A stretch of DNA of 64,000 nucleotides, from contig NZ_JAMHIW010000018.1 in NCBI RefSeq assembly GCF_023896955.1, positions 1-64,000 on the forward strand. Direction: 5' to 3'. Within the stretch, counting starts at the first letter, position 1, and each line of letters begins with the position of its first letter. The notes under the pieces were generated by a model. It saw only the letters and a list, made by a program, of their open reading frames with translations, ran no database searches and had not been told where the DNA came from. Below, in pieces: positions 25,532 through 34,150 of the stretch. The position numbers were made by a program, and so were the translations under genes. Source of the DNA: Micromonospora sp. RHAY321. Its GTDB lineage: Bacteria; Actinomycetota; Actinomycetes; Mycobacteriales; Micromonosporaceae.

Positions 25532-25637
25532 CGCCGGCGTCCCGCACGTGACGGGCCTGCTCGATGGCCGCCCACACACGATGCGCACAGGTCACCCCGG
25601 CGGTGACGTACGCGCGGGTGACGGGCTGCTCGGTCAT
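25524..25637 (-). CDS. possible 37-residue peptide resembling a degenerate heavy-metal-associated domain
   Basis: A short ORF directly upstream of, and overlapping by 8 bases, the exported His-rich protein. Residues 12-20 read TAGVTCAHR, close to the TxGMTCxHC metal loop of copper chaperones (HMA domain), but the second cysteine is arginine and the remainder of the 65-residue fold is missing. It may be a translated remnant of a CopZ-like gene or a leader peptide for the downstream gene. The ribosome site is weak, so whether it is translated is uncertain. Confidence 0.35.
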   Translation of the reverse strand: MTEQPVTRAYVTAGVTCAHRVWAAIEQARHVRDAGGA

Positions 25638-25749
25638 GCCGCCCACGGTACCGCCGCTCCGGGCCGGACCCGGCCGACACCGGGACCGCGTGGCGACGGT
25701 CGCAATCCGTCGGGGCCGGGAACTTTTCGGCCGCCAGCGAGCCACGGGC

Positions 25750-27891
25750 TCAGCCGGCCACGGCAAGGGCCAGCGGGAGCACGTCCGGCGCGCCCGCCCG
25801 GCGCAGCTCGCGCGTCACCATCGTCATCGTCCAGCCCGAGTCGACCAGGTCGTCGACGAGCAGCACCGGACCGGCCAGCTCGGCCAGCTCGGCAGCCAAC
25901 CCGGCCGGCACGGTGAACGCGTCGTGCAGCGCGCGTACCCGCTGGGCGCTGTTGCCGCGCGGCCCGCCGGGGCCGCCCGGGCCGGTCGGGGTGACCTCGC
26001 CGAGCAGCGGCAGCCGGCCCACGGCGGCGATCCGCTCGGCCAGCGAGCCCACCAGCCGGGGCCGCTGGCGGGAGCCGACCGCGACCACCGCCACGGGTCG
26101 GCGGGGCCACGGGTCGTCGCCGTGCGCCCACGCCTTCAGCACCTCGACCACGGCGCCGGCCACGTCGTCGGGCACGAGCGCGTCGGGCGCCTCCGGGCCG
26201 ACCAGGTCGCGCAGCCGCCCACCCCAGCCCAGGTCGGAGAGGCGCCCGACCGCCCGGCCGGGCAGCGCCTGCTCCGCCGGGGAGATCCGGCCCTTCAGGG
26301 GTACGCCCACCGCGTCCAGACCGGTCGGCCAGAGCTTCTTCGGAGGGATCTCGACACCGGGTCGGCCCAGGAACGTCTGCGCGGCGCCGAGCGCAGCCGT
26401 CGACACGTCCGGGGTGAAGAGCGGGTCGGCGCACCGGTCGCACCGGCCGCAGTCGGCGGCCCCGGTGTCGTCCAGGCGCTCCCGGAGGTACCGCATCCGG
26501 CAGTCGGACGTGGTCGCGTACTCCCGCATGGCCTGTTGCTCGACGGTGCGCGCCTCGGCGACGCGGCGCAACCGGGCCTCGTCGTAGACCCAGGGCTCGC
26601 CGGTGGCGAGCCAGCCACCGCGCACCCGGCGGACCGCGCCGTCCACGTCGAGCACCTTGAGCATCAGCTCCAGGCGGGCCCGGCGCAGGTCGACGAGCGG
26701 TTCGAGGGCCTGGGTGGAGAGCGGGCGGTCGGTGTGCAGGGCGGCCAGCACGGCCCGGACCTGCTGCTCGGGTGGGAACGCCAGCGAGGCGAAGTAGCGC
26801 CAGATGGCGGCGTCCTCGACGCCGGGAAGCAGCAGCACCTCGGCGTGCTCGACGGCGCGGCCGGCGCGGCCGACCTGCTGGTAGTACGCGATCGGGGACG
26901 GCGGCGCGCCGAGGTGGACCACGAAACCCAGGTCGGGCTTGTCGAAGCCCATGCCGAGCGCGCTGGTCGCCACCAACGCCTTGATCTTGTTGTCCAGCAG
27001 GTCCTGCTCGGCGGCCCGCCGGTCGGCGTCCTCGACCTGCCCGGTGTACGACGCCACCGGGTAGCCCCGGGACCGCAGGAACTCGGCCGTCTCCCCCGCT
27101 GCCGCGACGGTCAGCGTGTAGACGATGCCGGAGCCGGGCAGCTGGTCCAGGTGGTCGGCGAGCCAGGCCAGCCGGTGCGCCGGGCTGGGCAGGTCGAGCA
27201 CGCCGAGGCGCAGCGACTCCCGGTCCAGCGTGCCGCGCAGGACGAGGGCGTCGTCCAACTGCTCCGCCACGTCCTGGGTGACCCGGGCGTTGGCGGTGGC
27301 GGTGGTGGCCAGCACCGGGGTGCGCTCGGGCAGTTCGGCGAGGAACGTGCGCAGCCGCCGGTAGTCCGGTCGGAAGTCGTGCCCCCAGTCGGAGACGCAG
27401 TGCGCCTCGTCGACCACCAGCAGCCCGGTGGTCGCGGCCAGCTTCGGCAGTACGCCGTCGCGGAAGTCCGGGTTGTTGAGCCGCTCGGGGCTGATGAGCA
27501 GCACGTCCACCGCGCCGGCCTGGATCTCCGCGGTGATCTCGTTCCACTCGTCGAGGTTCGCCGAGTTGATCGTGCGGGCCCGGATGCCGGCCCGGGCGGC
27601 CGCCTCGACCTGGTTGCGCATCAGTGCCAGCAGCGGCGACACGATGACCGTGGGGCCGGTTGGCTCCTCGGCGCCGGCCAGGCCGGTGCGGGCGCGCAGC
27701 AGCGCGGTGGCCACGAAATAGACCGCCGACTTGCCCCAGCCGGTGCGCTGGACGCAGAGCACCCGCCGCCGGTCCACGACCAGCGCCTCGATCGCCCGCC
27801 ACTGGTCCTCGCGCAACCGGGCGTGCTCACCGGCCAGCCGGCGCAGCACCGCCTCGGCCTGCTCCCGTACCGCCGCCCGTTCGTCGCCCAT
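25750..27891 (-). CDS. RecQ-family DNA helicase with C-terminal phosphoribosyltransferase-like domain
   Basis: A 713-residue 3'-5' DNA helicase of the RecQ family, acting in recombination and fork repair. Motif 0 LREDQWRAIEALV, Walker A TGWGKS (50-55), DEAH (161-164), TTATAN and QVGRAGR are present. The RecQ-Ct zinc cysteines lie in CGRCDRC near residue 465, and a winged-helix-like part follows. The last 110 or so residues are atypical: they end in VLLVDDLVDSGWTMT (676-690), the PRPP-loop signature of type I phosphoribosyltransferases, as in ComF. There is no HRDC domain. It starts 56 bases after the stop of the BTAD-regulator gene, so it may be transcribed with it. Confidence 0.88.
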   Translation of the reverse strand: MGDERAAVREQAEAVLRRLAGEHARLREDQWRAIEALVVDRRRVLCVQRTGWGKSAVYFVATALLRARTGLAGAEEPTGPTVIVSPLLALMRNQVEAAARAGIRARTINSANLDEWNEITAEIQAGAVDVLLISPERLNNPDFRDGVLPKLAATTGLLVVDEAHCVSDWGHDFRPDYRRLRTFLAELPERTPVLATTATANARVTQDVAEQLDDALVLRGTLDRESLRLGVLDLPSPAHRLAWLADHLDQLPGSGIVYTLTVAAAGETAEFLRSRGYPVASYTGQVEDADRRAAEQDLLDNKIKALVATSALGMGFDKPDLGFVVHLGAPPSPIAYYQQVGRAGRAVEHAEVLLLPGVEDAAIWRYFASLAFPPEQQVRAVLAALHTDRPLSTQALEPLVDLRRARLELMLKVLDVDGAVRRVRGGWLATGEPWVYDEARLRRVAEARTVEQQAMREYATTSDCRMRYLRERLDDTGAADCGRCDRCADPLFTPDVSTAALGAAQTFLGRPGVEIPPKKLWPTGLDAVGVPLKGRISPAEQALPGRAVGRLSDLGWGGRLRDLVGPEAPDALVPDDVAGAVVEVLKAWAHGDDPWPRRPVAVVAVGSRQRPRLVGSLAERIAAVGRLPLLGEVTPTGPGGPGGPRGNSAQRVRALHDAFTVPAGLAAELAELAGPVLLVDDLVDSGWTMTMVTRELRRAGAPDVLPLALAVAG

Positions 27892-27947
27892 CCGGCATTT
27901 CTACCAGCGGCGGGCGCGCAGACCCCGGTTCGCGCGGGAGGTTCCGG

Positions 27948-29585
27948 TCACGATCCGGCCGTTCGAGCCTCGTCCGGCCGGGGCGACGGCGCCGGGGGAA
28001 GGAAGAGCAACAGGTCGCGGAGGGGTTCGGTGGCGTTCGGTGGCAGCAGGCAGCGCGCGGCGAGCTCTTCCATCGAGGCGTACGGACCGCGCAGCCACCG
28101 GTCCACCACGACCTGCCGGCACTGCTCGGGCGTCAGGCCGGGCAGGCCCGTGAGCACCTGCTCCGGGACCGCGTTGACGTCGATCAGGCCGCCGTCGTCG
28201 AAGGTCCGGGGCACGTCGGGCCGGCCCAGGTGCAGCTCGGCTCGGGCGGCCGGGTAGTGGTAGAGCAGGTAGCGGGCGTGCTCCCGACGGATGCGCCGCT
28301 CCTCCTCCGCGCGACCCCGGGCGCTGCCCGGGCCGCCGGTGATCGCCGCCCAGAGCCCCCGGCTGAGCAGGACCACGTGCACCGCACCGACGAGCCAGGT
28401 GACCAGGGCCAGGCCGCAGAAGACCACCGCCTGGTTGTCGGATATCTCGTCCGCGCTCTCGACGTCGAGAAGGTTCACCTCGACGGTGACCAGGGCCAGA
28501 TAGCCGACGCCGGCGACGGCGAGAAGCCAGCTTCGCCGCCAGGCCGCGTAGGCCAGGATCACCAGCCAGGTCAGGCAGCCGAAGGAGAGCAGTACGAGCG
28601 CGGTGCCGACGATGGTGACGGTCCTACTCGCCCAGCGCGGCGGCTGCGGCCTCGGACGCCGTCGGGGGGACACGGGTGGCGGCGCGGGTGGCGGCGCGGG
28701 TAGCGGGGTCAGGAACGGCAGGGCGGGCACGGGGACGGCGGTCGGCAGAACCGGTTCGGGGGCCTCGACGGGCGCGGGCCGGGGCGGCTCGGGATCGTCC
28801 GGGGTCGTCGGCACCGCCAGCGTCGGATCGGAGCGGAGCATGCGCCGGTGCAGTTCCTGGAGCACCTCGCCCGGCTCGATGCCGTACTCCTCGCGGAGCA
28901 GGTCGCCGAATTCCCGGTACGCGGCGAGCGCCTCCGCCTGCCGGCCACTGCGGTAGAGCGCGAGCATGAGCTGGTGCCGCAGCCGCTCCCGGACCGGGAA
29001 CTCGGCCACCAGCTCCCTCAGCTCCCCGACCAGCTCGCGGTGCCGCCCACGCTCCAGTGTCAGCTCGGCCCGGGTCTCCAGCGCCACGGCCCGCAGCTCC
29101 ACCAGCCGCTGCCGGGCGGCCTCGAAGACCGGCCCGGTGAACCCGGTGAACGGTTCGCCGTGCCAGAGACCCAGGGCGGTGGTCAGCTCGGCCAACGCGT
29201 CGGCGGCACGCCCCTCGGCGCGCTGCTGCGGGGCCCGGTGGATGCCCCGCTCGAAGCGGACGGCGTCGAGCGACTCCGGGCCGACCCGGAGCAGGTAGCC
29301 GGCGTCGGTCAGGCTGAGCACCTGCCCCGGCGTACGCGGCGAGCGGTCCGGCTCCAGCACCCGGCGCAGCCCGGCCACGTACTTCTGCACCACGTTCGGG
29401 CCGTTCGCGGGCGGCTCCTCGGGCCAGACCGCCTCGATGATCTGCCCGGTGGACACCGGACGGCCGGCGGAGAGCAGCAGCACGGCCAGCACCGCGCGCT
29501 GCTTGCCGGGGCCGAGATCGATCTCCCGGTCGGCGTACCAGGCCCGCTGAGGCCCGAGGATCTCGAAACGCAGCGTTCCTGACAT
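27948..29585 (-). CDS. BTAD (SARP-like) regulator fused to membrane helices and a helix-hairpin-helix domain
   Basis: A 545-residue fusion. Residues 1-95 are an OmpR-type winged helix (ILGPQRAWYADREIDLG, GKQRAVLAVLLL, VQKYVAGLRRVLEP) and 100-245 a bacterial transcriptional activation domain, as in SARP regulators. A Pro-rich linker (about 255-320) leads to four predicted membrane helices (about 325-430). The C-terminus (about 470-520) reads LIDVNAVPEQVLTGLPGLT, a ComEA-like helix-hairpin-helix. A one-component regulator held at the membrane would be unusual. The start is ATG 29585; GTG 29606 is an alternative. It is divergent from the lipoprotein at 29729 and 56 bases before RecQ. Confidence 0.8.
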   Translation of the reverse strand: MSGTLRFEILGPQRAWYADREIDLGPGKQRAVLAVLLLSAGRPVSTGQIIEAVWPEEPPANGPNVVQKYVAGLRRVLEPDRSPRTPGQVLSLTDAGYLLRVGPESLDAVRFERGIHRAPQQRAEGRAADALAELTTALGLWHGEPFTGFTGPVFEAARQRLVELRAVALETRAELTLERGRHRELVGELRELVAEFPVRERLRHQLMLALYRSGRQAEALAAYREFGDLLREEYGIEPGEVLQELHRRMLRSDPTLAVPTTPDDPEPPRPAPVEAPEPVLPTAVPVPALPFLTPLPAPPPAPPPVSPRRRPRPQPPRWASRTVTIVGTALVLLSFGCLTWLVILAYAAWRRSWLLAVAGVGYLALVTVEVNLLDVESADEISDNQAVVFCGLALVTWLVGAVHVVLLSRGLWAAITGGPGSARGRAEEERRIRREHARYLLYHYPAARAELHLGRPDVPRTFDDGGLIDVNAVPEQVLTGLPGLTPEQCRQVVVDRWLRGPYASMEELAARCLLPPNATEPLRDLLLFLPPAPSPRPDEARTAGS

Positions 29586-29728
29586 GCGAGTTTCCGCTCC
29601 TGACACCCCCGAGGGTCGCCGGACGGCAGTGCCCGGCAGCCGGACGGCAGCATATCGGCAGCGATACCGCCGTGCCGGCCCGCAGCATCGTCATCGGCAC
29701 AGGCCACGCAGCGAGAAAGAGAAGTGCG

Positions 29729-30538
29729 ATGACACAGGCAACGGGCAGCGCCGGCACCATCCGACGGATGGTCGGCACGGTCGCCGCCGTACTGGCCGCG
29801 ACCACCCTCCTCGGGGGTTGCGGACCGAAGAACGACCCAGCCGCGGCACCCCGGACCGGTCCGACCCCCAGCCCTAAGGACGCGCTCCTGGACGCCGTTC
29901 CGGATGGCACCGAGGGGGCGTTCCGGTTCAGCGGCAAGGACTCGTCCAGCACGCTCAGCGGCCGGATCGACCCGGAGGCGAAGGCGTTCGAGCTCAACAC
30001 CTCGATGCCGCCCGACTCCGACGGCATCGTCGTGAAGATGTCGTTCCTGGTGATCGACGACCAGAACTGGGTGAAGGCGAAGTTCAGCGGCCGCCCCGGC
30101 CTGCCGAAGTTTCCGGACAAGTGGATGAGTCTGGACCGCACGAAGCTGGCCGACAGCGCGGCCATGCCGACCTACGACGGCGTGGACCAGGGCAACGCCG
30201 GTCCGCTCATTCAGGCGGCCACCTCGGTCGAGGAGCAGAGCCCCGGGCGGTACGTCGGGTTCATCGACGTGAGCGACGCGGAAGCGGCGAAGGCGTTGGA
30301 GGACGGCGAGGCGGCGGCGCTCGGCGAGGCAGCCAAGCAGGTGCCGTTCACCGCGGTGGTCGGTGCGGACAAGCACCTGGCCTCGCTGACGCTGAAGATC
30401 CCGGCCGCCGGGAAGGCGAAGGCGTACGACTACGTCGTCAACTACGCCGACTACGGGACCACGCCGAAGATCACCGTGCCGACCGGCACCGCCGTGACGA
30501 AGGCGCCGGCGATGGCGTACGAGATGTTGAACGGCTGA
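29729..30538 (+). CDS. secreted lipoprotein
   Basis: A 269-residue lipoprotein. The signal peptide ends in the lipobox LLGGC with acylated C31. The mature part begins with a Pro-rich spacer and contains repeats of beta-rich pattern (FRFSGKDSSSTLSGRIDPEA, VVKMSFLVIDDQNWVKAKF), reminiscent of LppX/LprG-type lipid-carrying lipoproteins, though I cannot confirm that by eye. ATG 29729 has a purine-rich AGAAAGAGAAG upstream; a further 19 in-frame residues upstream spoil the signal peptide, so were left out. It is divergent from the BTAD regulator, which might control it. Confidence 0.75.
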   Translation: MTQATGSAGTIRRMVGTVAAVLAATTLLGGCGPKNDPAAAPRTGPTPSPKDALLDAVPDGTEGAFRFSGKDSSSTLSGRIDPEAKAFELNTSMPPDSDGIVVKMSFLVIDDQNWVKAKFSGRPGLPKFPDKWMSLDRTKLADSAAMPTYDGVDQGNAGPLIQAATSVEEQSPGRYVGFIDVSDAEAAKALEDGEAAALGEAAKQVPFTAVVGADKHLASLTLKIPAAGKAKAYDYVVNYADYGTTPKITVPTGTAVTKAPAMAYEMLNG

Positions 30539-30551
30539 TCCACGGCGCGGC

Positions 30552-30581
30552 GGGCGGCGGCCACACGGGGGGCCGCCGCCC
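30552..30581. terminator. bidirectional terminator between lipoprotein gene and livM
   Basis: Perfect 11-base-pair stem GGGCGGCGGCC / GGCCGCCGCCC with an 8-base loop, between the convergent stops at 30538 and 30621. Confidence 0.65.
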
Positions 30582-30620
30582 CTGCGTCGTCAGCGCCTCC
30601 CCGGGCGCGGAACCCCGGGG

Positions 30621-31733
30621 TCAGTGGCGTGGGGGGCGGAGGGAGCGGGTCAGGTGGGACAGGCGCGGGGCCAGGCTGGTCAGGCCGCCGGGGAAGAAGT
30701 AGACCGCGAGGATGAACACCGTGCCCAGGACGAACAGCGGCTGGCTCAGCGGGTGGCTGAGGACGGCCGGCAGGTTGTCCACCGCATCGCTCGTGCCGAA
30801 GGCGGTGAGGCGGTGGTCCAGGTACATGTAGAGGACGCCGCCGAGCACCGGGCCCCACCGGGTGCCCGGCCCGCCGAGCACCACCATGACGAGCAGTGAC
30901 AGGGTCAGCTCGGACGACGTGATGTGCGGCGACGCGCCGCCGACGATCAGGACGTAGACCACCCCGCCCGCCGACGCCAACCCGCCGGCCAGGGTGAACG
31001 CCACCAGCTTGTAGCGGTACGGGTCCAGCCCGAGCACACCGATCCGCCGCTCGTCGTCACGCAGCCCGGCGAGCACCCGACCGGTCGGGGAACCGCTCAC
31101 CCGGTGCACCACGAAGACCACCACGGTCAGGTACGCCAACGCCAGCCAGTACAGGTTGACGGTGTTGGTCACCCCGACCAGCCCGGCGGGCAGGCCGGAC
31201 ACGTCCAGCGGCAGGCCCTCCTCGCCGCCGGTCAGCCCACCGAAGTCGCGTGCCACCAGGATCGCTCCGACCTGGGCGAACGCCAGCGTGACCATGGCGA
31301 ACGCGATGCCCACGGTCCGCAGCGCCACCGCGCCGAGCAGCGCGGCGAGGATCGTGCCGCCGGTGATGGTCAGCAGCGCCGCCTGCCACAGCGGCAGGCC
31401 GGCCCGGGTGACCAGGATGTCGGTGCCGTACACGCCGGCGGCGAAGTACAGCGCGTGTCCGAAGGAGAGCATCCCGGTCCGCCCGAAGAGCAGGTCGTAC
31501 CCGGCGGCCAGCCCACCGAAGATCAGGCAGATGGCGAGCAGTTGCAGGGTGCCGGGCGAGTTGAGCGGCCCCTCGAAGATCCCCGGAAGGGAGATCGTCG
31601 AGTACGGCAGGATCGCCAGCACGACCAGCGCGACCAGCGGCAGGAACGGGCGGACCCGGTGCCACCGCCCCCGCTGCGGGCTCAGCTCGGCGGGTACCTG
31701 CGCGGGAGGCGCGTCGACCACGGAGTTCGTCAT
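30621..31733 (-). CDS. livM: branched-chain amino acid ABC transporter permease LivM
   Basis: A 370-residue inner-membrane permease of the LivM type with about 9-10 helices. The conserved cytoplasmic loop GLRDDERRIGVLGLDPYRYKL (EAA-like) contacts the ATPases. FGRTGMLSFGHALYF and GGPGTRWGPVLGG are family signatures. ATG 31733 overlaps the livH stop by 4 bases. It forms the channel with LivH. The operon order is livK-G-F-H-M; the lack of urease genes and the LivK sequence favour amino acids over urea. Confidence 0.93.
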   Translation of the reverse strand: MTNSVVDAPPAQVPAELSPQRGRWHRVRPFLPLVALVVLAILPYSTISLPGIFEGPLNSPGTLQLLAICLIFGGLAAGYDLLFGRTGMLSFGHALYFAAGVYGTDILVTRAGLPLWQAALLTITGGTILAALLGAVALRTVGIAFAMVTLAFAQVGAILVARDFGGLTGGEEGLPLDVSGLPAGLVGVTNTVNLYWLALAYLTVVVFVVHRVSGSPTGRVLAGLRDDERRIGVLGLDPYRYKLVAFTLAGGLASAGGVVYVLIVGGASPHITSSELTLSLLVMVVLGGPGTRWGPVLGGVLYMYLDHRLTAFGTSDAVDNLPAVLSHPLSQPLFVLGTVFILAVYFFPGGLTSLAPRLSHLTRSLRPPRH

Positions 31734-32620
31734 GCCGTTGCCACCTTTCCGGCGATGCCCTGTGGGCGCAGCAGCAGGACCACGGCCAGCAGCCCGACCA
31801 CGCAGATGTCGCCCAGCCCGGACGTGCCGTAGTAGTTGACGAACTGCTGCACCAGCCCGACCACGACCGCCGCGTACGCGGAGCCGACCACCGAGCCCAT
31901 GCCGCCGATCACCACCACGATGAACGCGAAGATCAGCAGCGAGCCGCCCTGGCCGGGCGAGACGGTGCCGAAGTAGACCCCACCGAGCGCACCGGCGAGC
32001 GCGGCCGCCGCCCCACCGATCGCGAAGACCAGCGTGAACGCTTTGCGCACGTCGATGCCGAGCGCCGTCACCATCTCCCGGTTCTCCACACCGGCCCGGA
32101 TCACCAGGCCGTACCGGGTCCAGCGCAGAAACGCCAGGATCGCGCCGAGCACCAGCACCGCCGCGATGATGAGCAGCAGGCCGCCGTTGGGCACCTGAGC
32201 GCCGAGGATCCCGGTCACCTGCCGGGTCCAGTCGGGGCGCGGGAACGGCCGGGCGTCCGCACCCCACGTGGCCTGGAGCAACGCCACGCCGGCCAGCGAC
32301 AGACCGACGGTGACCAGCACCTGCTCGATGGTGCGGGAGTACAGCGGGCGGATCAGCACCAGCTCGACCAGGATCGCCACCAGCGTGCCGGCGGCCACCC
32401 CGAAGGCGACCGCGAGCACGAAGCCGAACCCGTCGGAGCCGGCGCCCGGCAGGTTGCCCGCCGCCCACCAGGTCCCGTACGCGCCCACGCCGAGGAACAG
32501 CCCGTGCGCGAAGTTGAGCACGTCGGCCAGGCCGAAGACCAGGGACAGGCCGGACGCGACCAGGAAGTACAGCGCCGCCAGGCCGAGCCCGGTCAACGTC
32601 AACAGAATCACGGTGCCCAT
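31730..32620 (-). CDS. livH: branched-chain amino acid ABC transporter permease LivH
   Basis: A 296-residue permease with about 8 helices. Signatures are GLSLVFGLADVLNFAHG near the N-terminus and RAGVENREMVTALGIDVRK, the cytoplasmic coupling loop, followed by FIVVVIGGMGSVVGS. ATG 32620 touches the livF stop (TGATG, one base shared) and its own stop overlaps livM by 4 bases, so translation is coupled along the operon. It partners LivM. Confidence 0.94.
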   Translation of the reverse strand: MGTVILLTLTGLGLAALYFLVASGLSLVFGLADVLNFAHGLFLGVGAYGTWWAAGNLPGAGSDGFGFVLAVAFGVAAGTLVAILVELVLIRPLYSRTIEQVLVTVGLSLAGVALLQATWGADARPFPRPDWTRQVTGILGAQVPNGGLLLIIAAVLVLGAILAFLRWTRYGLVIRAGVENREMVTALGIDVRKAFTLVFAIGGAAAALAGALGGVYFGTVSPGQGGSLLIFAFIVVVIGGMGSVVGSAYAAVVVGLVQQFVNYYGTSGLGDICVVGLLAVVLLLRPQGIAGKVATA

Positions 32621-33348
32621 CAGTGCGACACCTCCGCCGAGCCCACACCCAGCAGCGACTTGGTCAGCGCGGTCTCCAACAGCAGTTCGCGGGCTTCGCC
32701 CGTCCAGGCCACCTTGCCGGCGGCCAGCACCACCGCGTCGCGGGCCAGTCGGCGTACGACCGCCAGGTTCTGCTCGACGAGCAGCACCGGCACCGAATCC
32801 GCGACCCGTTCCAACACCTCGGCCACCTCGGTCACCACCTTCGGCGCCAACCCCTTGGTCGGCTCGTCGACCAGCAGCAGCCGGTTGTCGTTGAGCAGCA
32901 CCCGCCCGATCGCGAGCATCTGCTGCTGCCCGCCGGAGAGCGAACCGGCCCGTTGCCGTCCGCGCCGGTCCAGCTCCGGGAAGAGCGCGAAGACCTTGTC
33001 GTACGCCGGTTCGGTGCCGCGCCGCTCGGCGAGCCGCAGGTTCTCGGCGACGGTGAGGCCGGCGAACACGCAGCGGTCCTCGGGCACGTAACCGAGCCCT
33101 CCGCGGACCAGCCGGTGGGTGGGGCGGGCCAGCAGACTCTGCGCACCCATCCGGATGGTGCCGCGCACCTCCCCGGCGGGCGGGGTGAGGCCGACGATCG
33201 CGCGCAGCGTCGTGGTCTTGCCGACGCCGTTGCGGCCGAGCAGGACGGTCACGCCGGTGGGTGCGACCGTGAAGGACACGCCCTGGAGGATGTGCAGCCC
33301 GGAGATCCGGACCGACACGTCCTCCACGTTGAGGATCGGCTCCGTCAT
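32620..33348 (-). CDS. livF: branched-chain amino acid ABC transporter ATPase LivF
   Basis: A 242-residue ABC ATPase. Walker A is LLGRNGVGKTT, signature SLSGGQQQML, Walker B LLLVDEPTKGLAP, and the H-loop follows in LVEQN with Gln/Asn as usual in LivF. VPEDRCVFAGLTVAENL is the LivF-type region. It pairs with LivG to energise the LivH/LivM channel. A 55-base spacer with a hairpin separates it from livG, the only sizeable gap within the operon. Confidence 0.94.
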   Translation of the reverse strand: MTEPILNVEDVSVRISGLHILQGVSFTVAPTGVTVLLGRNGVGKTTTLRAIVGLTPPAGEVRGTIRMGAQSLLARPTHRLVRGGLGYVPEDRCVFAGLTVAENLRLAERRGTEPAYDKVFALFPELDRRGRQRAGSLSGGQQQMLAIGRVLLNDNRLLLVDEPTKGLAPKVVTEVAEVLERVADSVPVLLVEQNLAVVRRLARDAVVLAAGKVAWTGEARELLLETALTKSLLGVGSAEVSH

Positions 33349-33373
33349 CGAGCTGCCTCCGTTCGCGACTGCG

Positions 33374-33387
33374 GGGCTCGCAAGCCC
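33374..33387. repeat. small hairpin in the livG-livF spacer
   Basis: GGGCT-CGCA-AGCCC forms a 5-base-pair hairpin inside the 55-base gap between livG and livF. The surrounding bases (about 33360-33410) are of the kind seen as short dispersed intergenic repeats in actinomycetes; whether this one recurs in the genome cannot be told from the window. Confidence 0.4.
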
Positions 33388-33403
33388 GGCTCACTCCTCG
33401 CGC

Positions 33404-34147
33404 TCACAGGGACTCCCCCAGATACGCCTCTTGCACAGTGGGGTTGGCCATCACCGTCTCCGGGGTGTCGCAGGCCAGCAGCGCGCCGTGGTGCATGACG
33501 GCGATCCGGTCGGCCAACTCCAGGATGACGTCCATGTGGTGCTCGACCATCAGCACCGCCCGGCCGCTGTCGCCGGTCAGCGACTTGATGACGGCGACCA
33601 GCTCCGGCACGTCCTCGGCGCTGACCCCGGCCATCGGTTCGTCCAGCAGCATCACCCGCGGTTCACCGGCGAGCAGCAGGGCGATCTCCAGCTTGCGTTT
33701 CTCGCCGTGGGCCAGGGTGCCGGCGAGCGCCGTACCCCGGTGGGCGAGACCGACCCGGTCGAGCGCCGTGTCGGCGGCGGCGGCCACCTCCCGGTCGGCC
33801 GCCGCCCGCCGCCACAGCTTCATCGAGCCCCCGCGGTGCGCCTGCACGGCGAGCCGGACGTTCTCCCGCACGCTCAGCGAGCCGAAGACCGAGGACGCCT
33901 GGAAGGTACGGCCCAGCCCGAGGCGGGCCCGCCGGTGCGGCGGGAGCGCTCCGATGTCCTGCCCGTCCAGGGTGATCCGGCCCTCCGTGGCCTGGCGCAG
34001 GCCGGTGATCAGGTTGAACAGTGAGGTCTTGCCGGCACCGTTCGGCCCGATGACGCCCAGGAACTCCCCGGGCGCCAGGTCGAGGTAGACGTTGTCGACG
34101 ATGGCGACCTCACCGATCCGCCAGGTCAGACCGCGGGTGGCGAGCAT
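33404..34147 (-). CDS. livG: branched-chain amino acid ABC transporter ATPase LivG
   Basis: A 247-residue ABC ATPase. Walker A is GPNGAGKTS, the signature is degenerate LAHGEKRKLEIA (typical of LivG, which has a non-LSGGQ signature), Walker B is VMLLDEPMAGVS and the switch His lies in VEHHMD. GRTFQASSVFGSLSVRENV is the LivG-type Q-loop region. It starts 3 bases after the livK stop. Confidence 0.94.
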   Translation of the reverse strand: MLATRGLTWRIGEVAIVDNVYLDLAPGEFLGVIGPNGAGKTSLFNLITGLRQATEGRITLDGQDIGALPPHRRARLGLGRTFQASSVFGSLSVRENVRLAVQAHRGGSMKLWRRAAADREVAAAADTALDRVGLAHRGTALAGTLAHGEKRKLEIALLLAGEPRVMLLDEPMAGVSAEDVPELVAVIKSLTGDSGRAVLMVEHHMDVILELADRIAVMHHGALLACDTPETVMANPTVQEAYLGESL

Positions 34148-34150
34148 GGG

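Noticed and set aside
25531..30538. Part of a natural-product gene cluster, because of the SARP-like regulator
   Set aside because: No biosynthetic enzyme (polyketide, peptide or terpene synthase) is near; the regulator is a membrane fusion and its neighbours are helicase and lipoprotein genes.
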